Shown here piece after piece: positions 14,859 through 29,165 of a DNA stretch of 64,000 nt; positions within the stretch are counted from its first letter, which is position 1, and the number at the start of each line of letters is the position of its first letter. Below the pieces are notes generated by a model. That model saw only the letters and a list, made by a program, of their open reading frames with translations, made no database searches and was not told where the DNA came from. The stretch is from contig OX424563.1 in NCBI GenBank assembly GCA_949152475.1, positions 21,611,001 to 21,675,000 on the forward strand, read 5' to 3'. Position numbers and translations under genes: made by a program. The DNA is from Terebella lapidaria (taxonomy: Eukaryota; Annelida; Polychaeta; Terebellida; Terebellidae).

Positions 14859-17283
14859 TGAAAGAATAGCATTCGAGTAGTGCAGAAGCATGGAAGGCTT
14901 TCTTTCGAAGTGAAATGAGATCTTATTTGAAGTGTAAAGCTCACACGACTGCCCATTGTCCAGTCTTGACCCCCTATTGGTATAGCTCAGGTCAACTGTA
15001 ACATGCGGTCAAACCACAGTGACCATACAATGAGATGCAAACCCATCCATGCAAGACTGTTCATTTTTCTTTATCTGGGCTGTGGGGTAAAGTGAATTAC
15101 TTTGGAAAGCAATAAACAGAACTACTTTTACAATGGTTTTTTTCCCCGGTCATATGATTTGAGCTAAGTGTATTCAACTTGAACAATACTCAGTCGATGT
15201 TGTGTCTGGTTGTGGACTTTTGTTCCACAGTCATATGACCCAAGTCTAGACAGCTACTGTTTGTAAATAAAGGTCAATGAAATGTAAACAACCTGGCCAC
15301 TCCAATGTCATCTCTATGCTTGACCGGCTGCAAAGCATTTGACCAGTAGAAATGTATTGACCAGCCCACTATAGATGTAGAATTGCTCAAGCACAGAATT
15401 TCACGAATTTGTATATTATAATAGGCAAGTATAATCCACAACAATGTGATAATCCACTCAAAATATATAAACGTATATCGCAACGCAAAGTAAACAATGT
15501 TCCCACATCTACACTCTGGCAAATCAGAAAGAACAATGTCATTTTCGCTGACAAGACTTTAGACAAAGAGGATTTTACTGTGTGACTCAGTGACAATACT
15601 GTGAGTCAGTTGAGTGACTGGTCACCACAATTGTCTGACCACAGAATCTACTGCCCTGATGGTATCCGATGATGTCTCATGCATGTTTCATTCAGTAATT
15701 TGCCACATTTTGCTGTCAGAGGAGAAAAAAAAAGTCATCTTAGCAGGTTGTGGCGATGAGTACAAACAAGATTACTCATGATAAGGCACATAGCACAGAA
15801 CAGGTTGGGGGGGGGGGGGGGGGTGATAGGGTAGGTGAATGATATCATTTTTAATATTGATGGTTGGAGCTTTGCAGAAATGAACTTCTCTGAATTAAAA
15901 ATAAATATTTGAACAGATTTTGGAGGGTATTTTCAGTGACTCAATGCTATCATTTCATCAAAAAGATTGCGATAGACATAAGTAGTCATAATTTCTGCCA
16001 TGTTTAGTTGCTATCAGAGCCCCGTCTTGACATTTTGGTCTACATTTTCAACATAATATTTTTTTCTCTTTTACTCAAAATTCTGAGGATGCAAGCACAC
16101 AATATCATTATCAGCAGTGCTCCATGGAACTACCAATCTCCGTACTTCAAACCACAACAATTTTGTCTCTCTCTCTCTTTAGTTTATCTATTTCCAGCTC
16201 AAACCAATCACCAACTAGACATAAAAGCCTATAGGCTTTGTGGCATCCCCCAATTTTTCTGTTCTTTTCTAATGGTGAAACTTGACTGTTATTATAATAC
16301 ATATACCAGGATTATTGAACACAGGTGGGAGTGAGAGTTCAAATTATAGCAGTTGCTCACTAGACAAATGTCCATCAGATATTTGTTTTAATCTCAATAG
16401 GTATTAAATGTACAGACATGACAGACATTCATAATACAAGCAAAAAGGAAATTATTCTGGGTTCTGGCTAAGTAAAACAATGATAATCTGGTCACTGCAT
16501 GTGAAATACAGCTAGAAAACAAAACAATGCATGTAGTTTCATCCAGATAAACACAGTGCTGTTTTAACTGAATACAATGAACAATTGACCGGCAACCAAG
16601 GCCCAGGCAGACCTTCAAAACTGTTATCTTCAGTTTGGGTCATCATTATATAACCACCTATTGTTTTCTTTAGAAAGGGAAGGAGGGCATTGTTCCAACT
16701 TGTTGGTGTTAGTATAGTAAACTGGGGTGAGGGGACAGGAGAGGGGGGGGGGGGGGGGGGGAAAGAGGGGCAGTGCATACAAGTCACTGATACATTGCTA
16801 CATTCATATGCAGATTAGACTGGCTGACAGTGGAGGTGGGGGAGGGAGAGGGGGGGGGGGGGGTATTGCCTTATCACAGGCATTACTGAGCAGGGCTCTC
16901 ATATACTGCACTGGCTGAGAGGGCAGAGCCTAGCCTCATGCTGGACACATGGGACATGCAGGCTGCAGTCAGTGAATACAGTAGCATGGCTCAGTCACAG
17001 TATTACATCTGCATGGGGGCAGGCGAGGGAAAAATTCTAAGTCCAAAAAAAAATACACCCAAAAAATTTTTTCCCCCTGGAAATTGCCTGAATCAAATTA
17101 TGACATTGACAGGAATCGCCCGATTTTTTTTTCCAAAATGGCCGCTGGCGGCCATCTTGGATTTCGGGTCTCGACGAAAAACAATAGGGGTTAGGAGCAA
17201 AGTATTTCGGATGAGCTGTGAAAATTTCGGAAAGATAGATTAAGGCGTTCAAGAGTTATGATCCGGAAACCGAACGGCGGAAG

Positions 17284-17325
<42 letters not shown>

Positions 17326-20300
17326 AAAACAGACAAAAACATAAGGCCTCCCGATTTTCAATCGGGATGCCTAACGAGTAACAAAAAAAGTAAAAAAAAA
17401 ATCACAAAGTGATATCGCACACTGAGGCAACACTGTAATGATAAATGATTGCCGTGGTAAGAACATTTCTTTTTGTCCCTCCATTCAATCTCAACTCTCC
17501 TCTTTGAAATTTTCTGTTTCATCTTGCTTTTGCATTTTATTCTTCACATAAAATTTTTCTCTGTGTAAGTGCGGGGGGAGCGGAATAGAGGGAAATGACT
17601 CATCCCAGCTAAAATTGCCTGGATGACGACATAAATCCAGCTGGGAACGCCATGGAGAGCTACTCGAACAGAACCCAATCTATTTGGACCCCACACATAA
17701 CCAGCCCTCCTCCCTTCCCCCACCCCCCATCAAAGCCTACAACCTCCACTACAAAACACGACTGATTACAAAGAAAAAAACTCTTAGCAGTAGCCTCTGT
17801 GTTATGATTTACATTCGGTGGATAAATATTAGGACAGTATTTTTTCTTTCTACTATTTCTTTCTAGCTCGGCTCTCATAGAGCGATATCCGATCATGATC
17901 AGGCAAGGCAATAATCGTACTCTAGCGGAATTTATTTACCAAGTCTGAGATTGACATGACATCCAGGTTATCAGTGATGGTTCAAAAAGCTTGTGTACTT
18001 TATCTTTTTACTGGTCAGAAGATCTACCTACTTGCTCACTTACTAACAAAGGGATATATTTACCAAAAGATGAATGTGAAAAAGAAAGAAAGAATGCAGG
18101 TCTGTTCATGCAGGTGTTTACTCTAGCTCTATGGTGTATATACTCAACTTTATATTCTTTTGATATCACCAAATACCGCCCTCCACCCCAGACCCCCAAC
18201 TTCAACTTGACATACATATACATGTACATGTATAATAGAAGATTGTGTCCAAAACTGTACAGTACGTTCAATGGTTTTGTTTGTTTGGTTGGGAGTCCAT
18301 TACTGCTTTGGAGTGAATCAATACTGACTTCAAATGAGAGCTATGGATTAATCTTTTCTATGCAATACTAATACATACAATGCAATATTATGAAGGGCAC
18401 ACAATATTTTGGATGAAAATGAACTATATTCATCCCAATATAAAACGAAATGCATGGTCAATACAATTCACCTTTCTATTGATATGACAACCATCTGTAT
18501 CATAATCTTTCATGAATAGGCAAAAATTTTTTGACACAGAAATCATGAATACCCCTGTACACCTTAGTGATTTACTGCTTCGATTGTTTCATCACCTCGA
18601 ACCCCAATCATTTGCTCTAAATATATGATCATGTGGTGGACACGAGTCTAAATCCGATCGATGAGAAATGGCGGAATTGTGTCGCCTTTTATTTCAAAGT
18701 GCCCTAGATACAAATGTGGGCGGAAAGTCGATACCAACCTCTGCGGCCTTTCTGAGCAGTAACCCACCCAGAATAACTAGAGAAACCCTCTCAACGCAGA
18801 GCAAGAGCTGCCTGCCTGGGGCCTGTGCACGTGGTCTCAAACTGACTGATTGAGCCTTGGAAAAACCAGTAGCAGTCAGTCCAATGTTTGCTAAAATGTA
18901 CGGTCCAGTCCATTGCCAGTGCAATGTTGTGCTGTGACCTTGACCTTGGGCTCATCCCATGAAGCTTACACAATCATGATGCAGCAAGCTCACCACTGGA
19001 TTTTCACAGTGAAATGCCCTTGCTTTGTCAGTGGGTTGAGGTTTCCAAAATAGGACAATTGGAAATGGTGATAGTGGCATTATTATTATCTATGTATGGC
19101 ATTGACCTGATTTAACTGACCAACATGTACAAATATATAGGTATACAAGTAGTACAAGGCACATATCCCTGGCGAATAACCTCCCCCCCCCCCCCCCCCC
19201 CCATCCCCTACCATAAATATGCTTGAAGGTATCGTCCATTTACTAGTGTAAGGTGTTCAGACTTGCAAATGTGCCTGATTTTAGGAAAGAGAAGCCTTTT
19301 TTCATCCCTTGCTTTCAAAATCCCAGTGAAGCCTTGGCCCTGAACCTTCAAGTGTTTCCACGATAAACAAAGCCCAAAGAAGCTGAGCTTTCACAGAAAA
19401 CAGGCCACGTTTCCATCTGCGAAACCTGTTTCTCCCACAAGGAATGATTGTAGATAGCCAGTCACCCATACCCCCCTCCCAGTAGGAATGGTTGACTAAG
19501 CCTAGCCCTTGACCCCTGCTGCATCAGTAACTTATGGACTCTTCCAATGTCAGGTCAACTGGTGCAAAAAATACCATCACATGAGGAAAATTGGTGGTTC
19601 TGATAACGCAGTTCAGGGCATGTGATAAAACAGAAAGATAAAATGAGTTGAAATATGCACGTGGAATAGAGTCTGGGCAGGAAAAAAAATACCTAGAAAC
19701 CATTATTAAAAGAATGTATTTTCCTATTTTCTGATATATGGTACGCAGACTAAGTTTTGACTTGTTATATTCGCCCCTTTAAAACCTCACTCCCTCCCTC
19801 CCCTTCTTGTATATCACCCCCAAGGCTGGCCACAGAACCACAACACCACAACCACAACTCAATGAAATTATTCATATTAACCAACTCCTACATGTACATA
19901 TATGGAAAGAGTCACGTTGAAAATATTTTATCGATATGTTGTCCGTGCGTAATGTTCTGTGGTTTACTGTGTTCTGTGTATGAACATTGACCCAGCTGGG
20001 CGCCGCAATATGACACTGATGTTTTGAAGATACGGGCAAATTCCCATGAATCATCAAGTGTTGTGGTTAATTATATGCATATCACATTGAACACGACATA
20101 AGAGATGCATAAACAAGATGAATTTAATACATCACATGATGAAGCATTTGAAACATATTTTTTTCCCCTACAGTTGAGGACCGTTTTCTAATAAATGATG
20201 GCCGAGTGGTTTTAAATTTGTGAAATAATTTTTCACTACTGAATAAGGAGCGGAATGTCACTAGAATACCATCATGTCTTCAAAACATATATGTTGTATG

Positions 20301-23300
20301 TAACATCAAACAAACTCCGAACATAATGAGCGTAATATTACACCTATGTGCTACCGCTGGGACAATTAGTCCTCAAGTCGCAGTCCCACAGTAAAATTTC
20401 AGCAAAACATGTGACAAAATCACCAGAGCATGGTAACAAACCATCTTGATATTGCTTTTACGATATCTCATCAATTTCATAAGTGTTCCACACTGATAAA
20501 ATACCTTGATTTTCTGACAAAGATTTTAGTTTTTGCAGTTGAGGGCAAGCAATTGACTTAAAATATTCCACGGTGACATTAAAAACAGATTTCTTCCTGT
20601 TCGATATTTTTTCACATCTTTTATTGTTTGTGTCGTAGTAGTATGTTCTAGTATTATTTTTTCCCTGTTATTCTTTACCTTGTAAGGGGTGAAATGCTTC
20701 GTCTGAGTCATGTACTATTCATATATTAAGTGTTCTGTGGTTTGGAACAAGTCCAGAAAATTTACCGCAAACAACAAGCCCATGATTGTGCATGACCTCT
20801 TTCGACCAAAGATTCCTTGAATGAAGTGCTTCTGCCTTCACAAATAACTCAAATAATAACCCCACCTCACAATTTTTTTTTTTACTACCTTTGCTCCTCA
20901 ACTAGCGTAACGCCCAGAAAATGAAGAAACATTATGAGGGAAACTAAATGTGTATATGTTCCGACATGCACAAAATTATATCATGAATTTTTTTTAGTCA
21001 TACTCCATGTCACTTCGAAATGCAGCCGTTAGCCATATATCAACGATATATTTTGACAAGGGCACATGGTATACTCTCATCAGACCTTCTCAAAAATATC
21101 TTTTTTCTTCATCAGTTACAGTAGTTTGAATGTTATGATGGAGAAGGGGGGGAGGGTGTTGTGGGGGGGGGGGGGGGGTAGATAGATAGCTGGCAACCAG
21201 TCACACAATACACATGCATGTAATTCATGATATTAATTGAAAGATAAGACTTTCTATAATTAGATTTGAAAATATGAGAAGCAACAGGTGACAGGATAAT
21301 GTGATGATATGATAATATGCGACCACTTCAATCACGATATAGGAAAAGGGGGTGGGGGGTGGGTGGGGGGGGGGGGAGCCGAGATGTAACTGAAGGAAGA
21401 GTGAAAATTTAAAACCAGCATGATCATGTTGCTTCTTCACATATTCTATAATTTCTGATCTTGACAGTAATTTGCTTCATGTCTTGTAAACTTTTTTAAT
21501 ACCTTTACCTCAACGCGATGCAACACCAGCGCTGCGCTCATTTATGGACACCGATGAATACCAGCAAAACTCCGACAATATCTCACAGTTACAAAATTCA
21601 TACAAGCTATTATTTTCATGCAAGTATATCTCGGACATGCAGCTAATGAAACGTTTTTGGTACGCGCAGATAAGCAGCTGTTATCCGGGTAACATTGCGC
21701 AGTAACTTAACCGCATATATCAGTCGGAACAGCAAGTCCATAAAATTAACTGCAGGACATAATTTTTTTAGTGCAAAATGTACTGTACTCCACAAACTTC
21801 CCCTACAATTTGAATTGCCATTTTTTACTGCGAAGTTATAAATGCTATAGGGGGGGGGGGGGGGGGGTAGGAAGGTAATAACACCTAATTTAAGGCAATA
21901 CGATATGTCAATCGTTATTGATTCGCTATTTATCTGTCCCATATTCACTGATTTTACCAGGAAAGGAATGAATATTCTACACAAAAACAGTGTAGTTTGA
22001 TACCCGAATATTTCCATTCTATTTCGAGACATGATATTATTTTCAGCTGAATGTTGTTCTAACCTGATCGAGATAAAATGAAGCCCGGATCCTAAATTGA
22101 ATTCCGAGAAGGATTTTTTGGTCCAGTCGACAAGTTTCACAGTTTCCGCAAGTGTGAAATGTCACTAAACTTGTTATCCTCTTGTACTTTTAGCGTTAAC
22201 TAGATCTATCCAAATTTTATATGTGAAGTCAATCCACAAATACGCATACAGGCTGGATTATTTAGAAGAATCCATGTCATGTCAAAATAGAAGCCGCGCA
22301 CCACAAAACAAATGCTTGCTTGTACTTGCTTGTCGAAGAACTAGACCACACTGCTCAACAAACAGTGAGCACCCTGAACCAAAAGGGCGGACTCCAAATA
22401 ACCTCCATTTTTTTCATCATAAAGAGTGACCATGCGAGCGAGCGAGCGAGCGAAGCGTATTCACTTCAAATATATCTATAGCACAGAGGAGGCATGATCG
22501 TACTCCCAAGTCACTGCCGAGTCCGACCACATGCTCTCACGGTCCCCGTTTTTTTCTCGTCACTTGCGGCGTTCAATGCGACACAGCGGGACTACTCTCC
22601 ATCTATTCATGAAGGTATAGATCTAGGTGTGTTTGCTTGTGCACATGGCAGAAAAAAACCCGCAGCAAGGAGCCCATATAGACAGTCAACTCCGTCAGGG
22701 AGGCAAGTCAGATCTACTGAACAAAGGCCGATCTCTCTGGAACGACCTTCACCTTGCTGATAACTGGCGCAATTCACTACCCACATTACTCTGTCCCCAC
22801 CCCCCTTGTCTCTCCACGCATCACCCTCCCGCAGCCCCCCCCCCCTCCCCCCTTCCCAACTACGATCCGAAGTTGAACCCAACCCCATAGAGCCACGCAA
22901 AGCAAAGCAAAGCGGATGATGTGATGCAAAGGTCTGCCCGTCTCTGATCGATGCAAACAAAACAGCAACACAGAAGAGCATCCTGACACCCCCTGCCACT
23001 CATCAAATTAATGGACCGGTCCACCGCCTGGGAGTCTGGCATAATAACAGTCTGTGGAGAGAAGAGGGGGGCAGTACGGAGATCAGATGTTTTTATTGCC
23101 GGCTAGCAGGCAATGTACTTCGCAGACCCCACTTCACTCCATATCAAAGCTTAATGAGGATTTTTTGTTCCGCTTGTAGGTTTCTCGCTTTTACGGGAAT
23201 CATTAATTTTCTGTGAGTAGCTTGCTGTTTATTAATCCTACCTAACTGCCCTACCAACCCCCCCACCCCTACAACCCAAACAGTATATCCCTTGTCTGTT

Positions 23301-24380
23301 TCTTGTCAGAAAAAATAATGAAACACACAACTTGTAGGGGATATAAGAATATGATTCAACTAGATTCAGATCTGTATAAAGTACTCCATACACCAAATGT
23401 TATGTGGGTACACTATTCAACATGTTCGAGACCTCGCTCAACAGAAGGTGTGTATATACCCCCTCCCCCCCCCCATCCAAATAACTAGATTTGTGGTTGG
23501 TCAGACAGATAGCAATGACCTAGCTCCATATATCACACCTCACTACATGTATATTATCTAGGTTAATACATGACGTGATGATATTTATTATTGATAACAA
23601 CCACTCCCATCCAGTCATCATATCGCAAAACAAGCACAATCTATACATGTCTACAGGTTGTACTTTAACTTCGAGAATATGACCTATACAAGAAGAAAAC
23701 TCCCAATAAAAAGTTGACTCTTCAGCAGAAATATATGGAAGTATTACACATTTTCTGTCGTCTCTTCAAACAGAAGCCGCCTTAGCAGACAAACCTTCAC
23801 ACCAACATAAAAGTATAATATAGAATGTGGCTGTGAATTCAAAACATTTAAGTGGAAACAACTCACCTAACCCCCCCCCCCCCCACCCCTCCGGGGCCTG
23901 GTAAGACAAAGTCACAGCATGTTTGTGCACGTTCTGTGAGCGTAAAATCACCTGCGCATGGTCGCAGTAAACGAAAACGCAAATTTTACTATGATACCAT
24001 ATGGAGTGATTTTTATGTGTTTTTTTAGCTGCACGCCTCCCAGTACAAAGGGCTTTTTACGACACAATGCGCTATCGATAGATAGTGACGATTATTATAT
24101 CTGTACCGATATGGGGTGGGGGGAAGGGGTGATTGGCTAAACACTGTTGATGTCAGAATGGCGATGACAATATTGATTCTGTTGCCAGGTGAAACATATC
24201 GTAAAGTGTTCCAAAGGGCTCGCTTTTTTATTGCGAAACATTTGCCAAAGGGAGTAGATAGCCCGCTATTTCATATATCAGTCGAATACTTTCATCGGGG
24301 GGGGGGGGGACCAGGATGCGAATATTTTCTTCACAATCCGTATACATGTAACTGATTAGCTTTTGCAAACACAATTAAAA
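14677..24380 (-). other. KDM3: KDM3 intronic sequence, 9.7 kb up to the assembly gap
   Basis: AT-rich non-coding sequence with many poly(G)/poly(C) tracts (for example 20 C at 19183-19202 and G runs near 15807, 16743, 16852, 21166, 21367 and 21851). It contains an A-rich repeat with a hairpin at 17037-17392. The Tudor-like KDM3 exon expected between exon 3 and the exon at 14.6 kb was searched for here on the minus strand by eye and not found. A GC-richer patch at 22430-23050 with GAGC repeats shows no recognisable gene. Confidence 0.5.
17037..17392. repeat. A-rich dispersed repeat with hairpin end
   Basis: A block unlike its surroundings: an A-rich start, an inverted repeat atggccgc/gcggccat at 17138-17155, a poly-A stretch at about 17283-17330, then a near-perfect hairpin with 13-base arms (17344-17356 and 17360-17372, one mismatch, 3-base loop). 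This looks like the end of a transposable element of unknown class. No target-site duplication could be fixed. Confidence 0.45.
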
Positions 24381-24580
24381 NNNNNNNNNNNNNNNNNNNN
24401 NNNNNNNNNNNNNNNNNNNNNNNNNNNNNNNNNNNNNNNNNNNNNNNNNNNNNNNNNNNNNNNNNNNNNNNNNNNNNNNNNNNNNNNNNNNNNNNNNNNN
24501 NNNNNNNNNNNNNNNNNNNNNNNNNNNNNNNNNNNNNNNNNNNNNNNNNNNNNNNNNNNNNNNNNNNNNNNNNNNNNNNN
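24381..24580. other. Assembly gap, 200 N
   Basis: Exactly 200 N, a round number typical of scaffold joining, so the real length is unknown. It directly abuts the satellite array, which probably caused the break, so the array may extend into it. Confidence 0.98.
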
Positions 24581-24959
24581 ACTGCCGCCTATAGATCATG
24601 GCTGATATTTCAGATCTTAATGGCAGTGGCAGTAGGTTACGGGTAAACGCTGCCGCCTAGAATCTTGGAGGATAGCTCAGATCTTGCTGGCAGTGGCAGT
24701 GGCAGTAGGTTACGGGAAAACGCTGCCGCCTAGAATCTTGGATGACAGTTCAGATCTTGCTGGCAGTGGCAGTGGCAGTAGGTTACCGGAAAACGCTGCC
24801 GCCTAGAATCTTGGATGATAGTTCAGTTCTGCTGGCAGTGGCAGTGGCAGTAGGTTATGGGAAAACGCTGCTGCCTAGAATCTTGGAGGATAGCTCAGAT
24901 CTTGCTGGCAGTGGCAGTGGCAGTAGGTTACGGGAAAATGCTGCAGCCTAGAATCTTGG

Positions 24960-26040
24960 ATGATAGTTCAGATCTTGCTGGCAGTGGCAGTGGCAGTAGG
25001 TCACAGGAAAATGCTGCCGCCTAGAATCTTGGAGGATGGTCCAGTCTTGCTGGCAGTGGCAGTAGGTCATGGGAAAATGCTGCCGCCTAGAATCTTGGAG
25101 GATTGTCCAGTCTTGCTGGCAGTGGCAGTGGCAGTAGGTTACGCGAAAAGGGAAAACGCTGCCGCCTAGAATCTTGGATGATAGTTCAGATCTTGCTGGC
25201 AGTGGCAGTGGCAGTAGGTTACAGGAAAACGCTGCCGCCTAGAATCTTGGAGGATGGTCCAGTTTTGCTGGCAGTGGCAGTGGCAGTAGGTCACAGGAAA
25301 ATGCTGCCGCCTAGAATCTTGGATGATAGTTCAGATCTTGCTGGCAGTGGCAGTGGCAGTAGGTCACGGGAAAATGCTGCCGCCTAGAATCTTGGCTGAT
25401 AGTTCAGATCTTGCTGGCAGTGGCAGTAGGTTACGGGAAAACGCTGCCGCCTAGAATCTTGGATGACAGTTCAGATCTTGCTGGCAGTGGCAGTAGGTTA
25501 AGGGAAAAGGCTGCCGCCTAGAATCTTGGATGATAGTTCAGATCTTGCTGGCAGTGGCAGTGGCAGTAGGTTACGGGAAAACGCTGCCGCCTAGAATCTT
25601 GGATGATAGTTCAGATCTTGCTGGCAGTGGCAGTGGCAGTAGGTCACGGGAAAATGCTGCCGCCTAGAATCTTGGAGGATGGTCCAGTCTTGCTGGCAGT
25701 GGCAGTGGCAGTAGGTCATGGGAAAATGCTGCCGCCTAGAATCTTGGAGGATTGTCCAGTCTTGCTGGCAGTGGCAGTGGCAGTAGGTTACGCGAAGAGG
25801 GAAAACGCTGCCGCCTAGAATCTTGGATGATAGCTCAGATCTTGCTGGCAGTGGCAGTGGCAGTAGGTCACGGGAAAACACTGCCGCCTAGAATCTTGGA
25901 GGATGGTCCAGTTTTGCTGGCAGTGGCAGTGGCAGTAGGTCACAGGAAAATGCTGCCGCCTAGAATCTTGGATGATAGTTCAGATCTTGCTGGCAGTGGC
26001 AGTGGCAGTAGGTCACGGGAAAATGCTGCCGCCTAGAATC
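24960..26040. repeat. Higher-order duplication in the satellite, offset 649 bp
   Basis: Rare unit variants recur in the same order 649 bases apart, about nine units. The clearest marker is an insertion after ggttacgcgaa at 25141 that reappears at 25790 with one base change, with the same run of ggtcatggg and ggattgtccag variants before it. Confidence 0.8.
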
Positions 26041-27719
26041 TTGGCTGATAGTTCAGATCTTGCTGGCAGTGGCAGTGGCAGTAGGTGACGGGAAAACGCT
26101 GCCGCCTAGAATCTTCGATGATAGTTCAGATCTTGCTGGCAGTGGCAGTGGGTTACGGGAAAACGCAGCCGCCTAGAATCTTGGATGATAGTTCAGATCT
26201 TGCTGGCAGTGGCAGTAGGTTACGGGAAAACGCTGCCGCCTAGAATCTTGGATGATAGTTCAGATCTTGCTGGCAGTGGCAGTGGCAGTAGGTTACGCCA
26301 AAACGCTGCCAGCTAGAATCTTACATGATGGCCCTGTCTTACTGGCAGTCGCAGTATGTTACGAGAAAACACTGCCGCCTAGAATCTTTGATGATAGTTC
26401 AAAGCTTCAAAGTCCAGATCTTGCTGGCAGTGGCAGTGGCAGTAGGTTACGGGAAAACACTGCCGCCTAGAATCTTGGATGATAGTTCAGATCTTGCTGG
26501 CAGTGGCAGTGGCAGTAGGTCACGGGAAAATGCTGCCGCCTAGAATCTTGGAGGATAGCTCAGATCTTGCTGGCAGTGGCAGTGGCAGTAGGTTACGAGA
26601 AAACGCTGCCGCCTAGAATCTTGGATGATAGTTCAGACCTTGCTGGCAGTGGCAGTGGGTTACGGGAAATCACTGCCGCCCTGAATCTTGGCTGATAGCT
26701 CAGATCTTGCTGGCAGTGGCAGCAGGTTACGGGAAAACGCTGCCGCCTAGAACCTTGGCTGATAGTTCAGATCTTGCTGGCAGTGGCAGTAGGTTACGGG
26801 AAAACGCTGCCGCCTAGAATCTTGGATGATAATTCAGATCTTGCTGGCAGTGGCAGTAGGTTAAGGGAAAACGCTGCCGCCTAGAATCTTGGATGATAGT
26901 TCAGATCTTGCTGGCAGTGGCAGTAGGTTACGGGAAAACGCTGCCGCCTAGAATCTTGGAAGATAGCTGAGATCTTGTGGGCAGTGGCAGTGGTAGTAGG
27001 TCACGGCAAAACGTTGCGTAGAATCATGGCTGATATTTCAGATCTTGCTGGCAGTGGCAGTAGGTTACGGGAAAACGCTGCCGCCTAGAATCTTAGAGGA
27101 TTCAGATCTTTCAGATCTTGCTGGCAGTGGCAGTGGCAGTAGGTTATGGGAAAACGCTGCCGCCTAGAATCTTGGATGATAGTTCAGATCTTGCTGGCAG
27201 TGGCAGTGGCAGTAGGTTAGGGGAAATCGCTGCCACCTAGAATCTTGGATGATAGTTCAGATCTTGCTGGCAGTGGCAGTGGGCTACGGGAAATCGCTGC
27301 CACCTAGAATCTTGGATGATAGTTCAGATCTTGCTGGCAGTGGCAGTGGGCTACGGGAAATCACTGCCGCCTAGAATCTTGAATGATATTGCTGGCAGTG
27401 GCAGTGGGCTACGGGAAATCACTGCTGCCTAGAATCTTGGATGATAGTTCAGATCTTGCTGGCAGTGGCAGTAGGTTACGGGAAATCACTGTCGCCTAGA
27501 ATCATGGCTGATATTTCAGATCTTGCTGACAGTGGCAGTGGCAGTAGGTTAGGGGAAATCGCTGCCACCTAGAATCTTGGTTGATAGTTCAGATCTTGCT
27601 GGCAGTGGCAGTGGCAGCCCCGAGAATCTTGGATGATAGTTCAGATCTTGCTGGCGGTGGCAGTGGCAGTAGGTTACGGGAAAACGCTGCAGCCTAGAAT
27701 CTTGGATGATAGTTCAGAT

Positions 27720-29165
27720 CGTGCTGCCAGTGGCAGTGGCAGTAGGTTACGGGAAAACGCTGCCGCCTAGAATCTTGCAGGATAGCTCAGATCTTGCTGG
27801 CAGTGGCAGTGGCAGTAGGTCACGGGAAAACACTGCCGCCTAGAATCATGGCTGAGATATCAGATCTTGCTGGCAGTGGCAGTGGCAGTAGGTCACGGGA
27901 AAAGGCTGCCACCTAGAATCTTGGAGGATAGTTCAGATCTTGCTGGCAGTGGCAGTGGCAGTAGGTCACGGGAAAACGCTGCCGCCTAAAATCATGGCTG
28001 ATATTCCAGATCTTGCTGGCAGTGGCAGTGGCAGTAGGTTACGGGAAAACGCTGCCGCCTAGAATCTTGGAGAATAGCTCAGATCTTGCTGGCAGAGGCA
28101 GTAGGTTACGGGAAAACGCTGCCGCCTAGAATCTTGGAGGATAGCTCAGATCTTGCTGGCAGTGGCAGTGGCAGTAGGTTACGGGATATCAATCCCGCCT
28201 AGAATTATGGCTGATATTTCAGATCTCGCTGGCAGTGGCAGTGGCAGTAGGTTACCCGAAAACGCTGCCACCTAGAATCTTGGAGGATGGTCAAGTGTTT
28301 TGCTGGCAGTGGCAGTGGCAGTAGATTACGGGAAAACGCTGCCGCCTAGAATCTTGGATGATAGTTCAGATCTTGCTGGCAGTGGCAGTGGCAGTAGATT
28401 AGGGGAAATCACTGCCACCTAGAATCTTGGCTGATATTCCAGATCTTGCTGGCAGTGGCAGTGGCAGTAGGTTACGGGAAAACGCTGCCGCCTAGAATCT
28501 TGCAGGATAGCTCAGATCTTGCTGGCAGTGGCAGTGGCAGTAGGTCACGGGAAAACACTGCCGCCTAGAATCATGGCTGAGATTTCAGATCTTGCTGGCA
28601 GTGGCAGTGGCAGTAGGTCACGGGAAAACGCTGCCACCTAGAATCTTGGAGGATAGCTCAGATCTTGCTGGCAGTGGCAGTGGCAGTAGGTCACGGGAAA
28701 ACGCTGCCGCCTAGAATCATGGCTGATATTCCAGATCTTGCTGGCAGTGGCAGTGGCAGTAGGTTACGGGAAAACGCTGCCGCCTAGAATCTTGGAGAAT
28801 AGCTCAGATCTTGCTGGCAGAGGCAGTAGGTTACGGGAAAACGCTGCCGCCTAGAATCTTGGAGGATAGCTCAGATCTTGCTGGCAGTGGCAGTGGCAGT
28901 AGGTTACGGGATATCAATCCCGCCTAGAATTATGGCTGATATTTCAGATCTCGCTGGCAGTGGCAGTGGCAGTAGGTTACCCGAAAACGCTGCCACCTAG
29001 AATCTTGGAGGATGGTCAAGTGTTTTGCTGGCAGTGGCAGTGGCAGTAGATTACGGGAAAACGCTGCCGCCTAGAATCTTGGATGATAGTTCAGATCTTG
29101 CTGGCAGTGGCAGTGGCAGTAGATTAGGGGAAATCACTGCCACCTAGAATCTTGGCTGATATTTC
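27720..29165. repeat. Higher-order duplication in the satellite, offset 725 bp
   Basis: Two nearly identical blocks of about ten units lie in tandem. Markers with the same 725-base offset are aatcttgcagg (27771 and 28496), atatcaatcccgcctagaat (28186 and 28911), caagtgttttgctgg and cagtagattagggg. Only scattered single-base differences separate the two blocks. Confidence 0.9.

Noticed and set aside
18668-18853. Plus-strand frame starting MAELCRLLFQSAL as a gene, and the minus-strand WFFQGS-type frame opposite it as the missing KDM3 Tudor exon
   Set aside because: The plus frame is short with no recognised family. The minus frame shares only a few scattered residues with JMJD1C and lacks the following VDPS-type motif and suitable splice sites.
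18934-18948. TGACCTTGACCTT-type orphan nuclear-receptor sites here and near 42424
   Set aside because: Single short motifs in long introns are expected by chance and have no supporting context.
21643-22140. 165-codon minus-strand frame
   Set aside because: It crosses a poly-G/C tract (read as poly-Pro) and shows no domain; probably chance.
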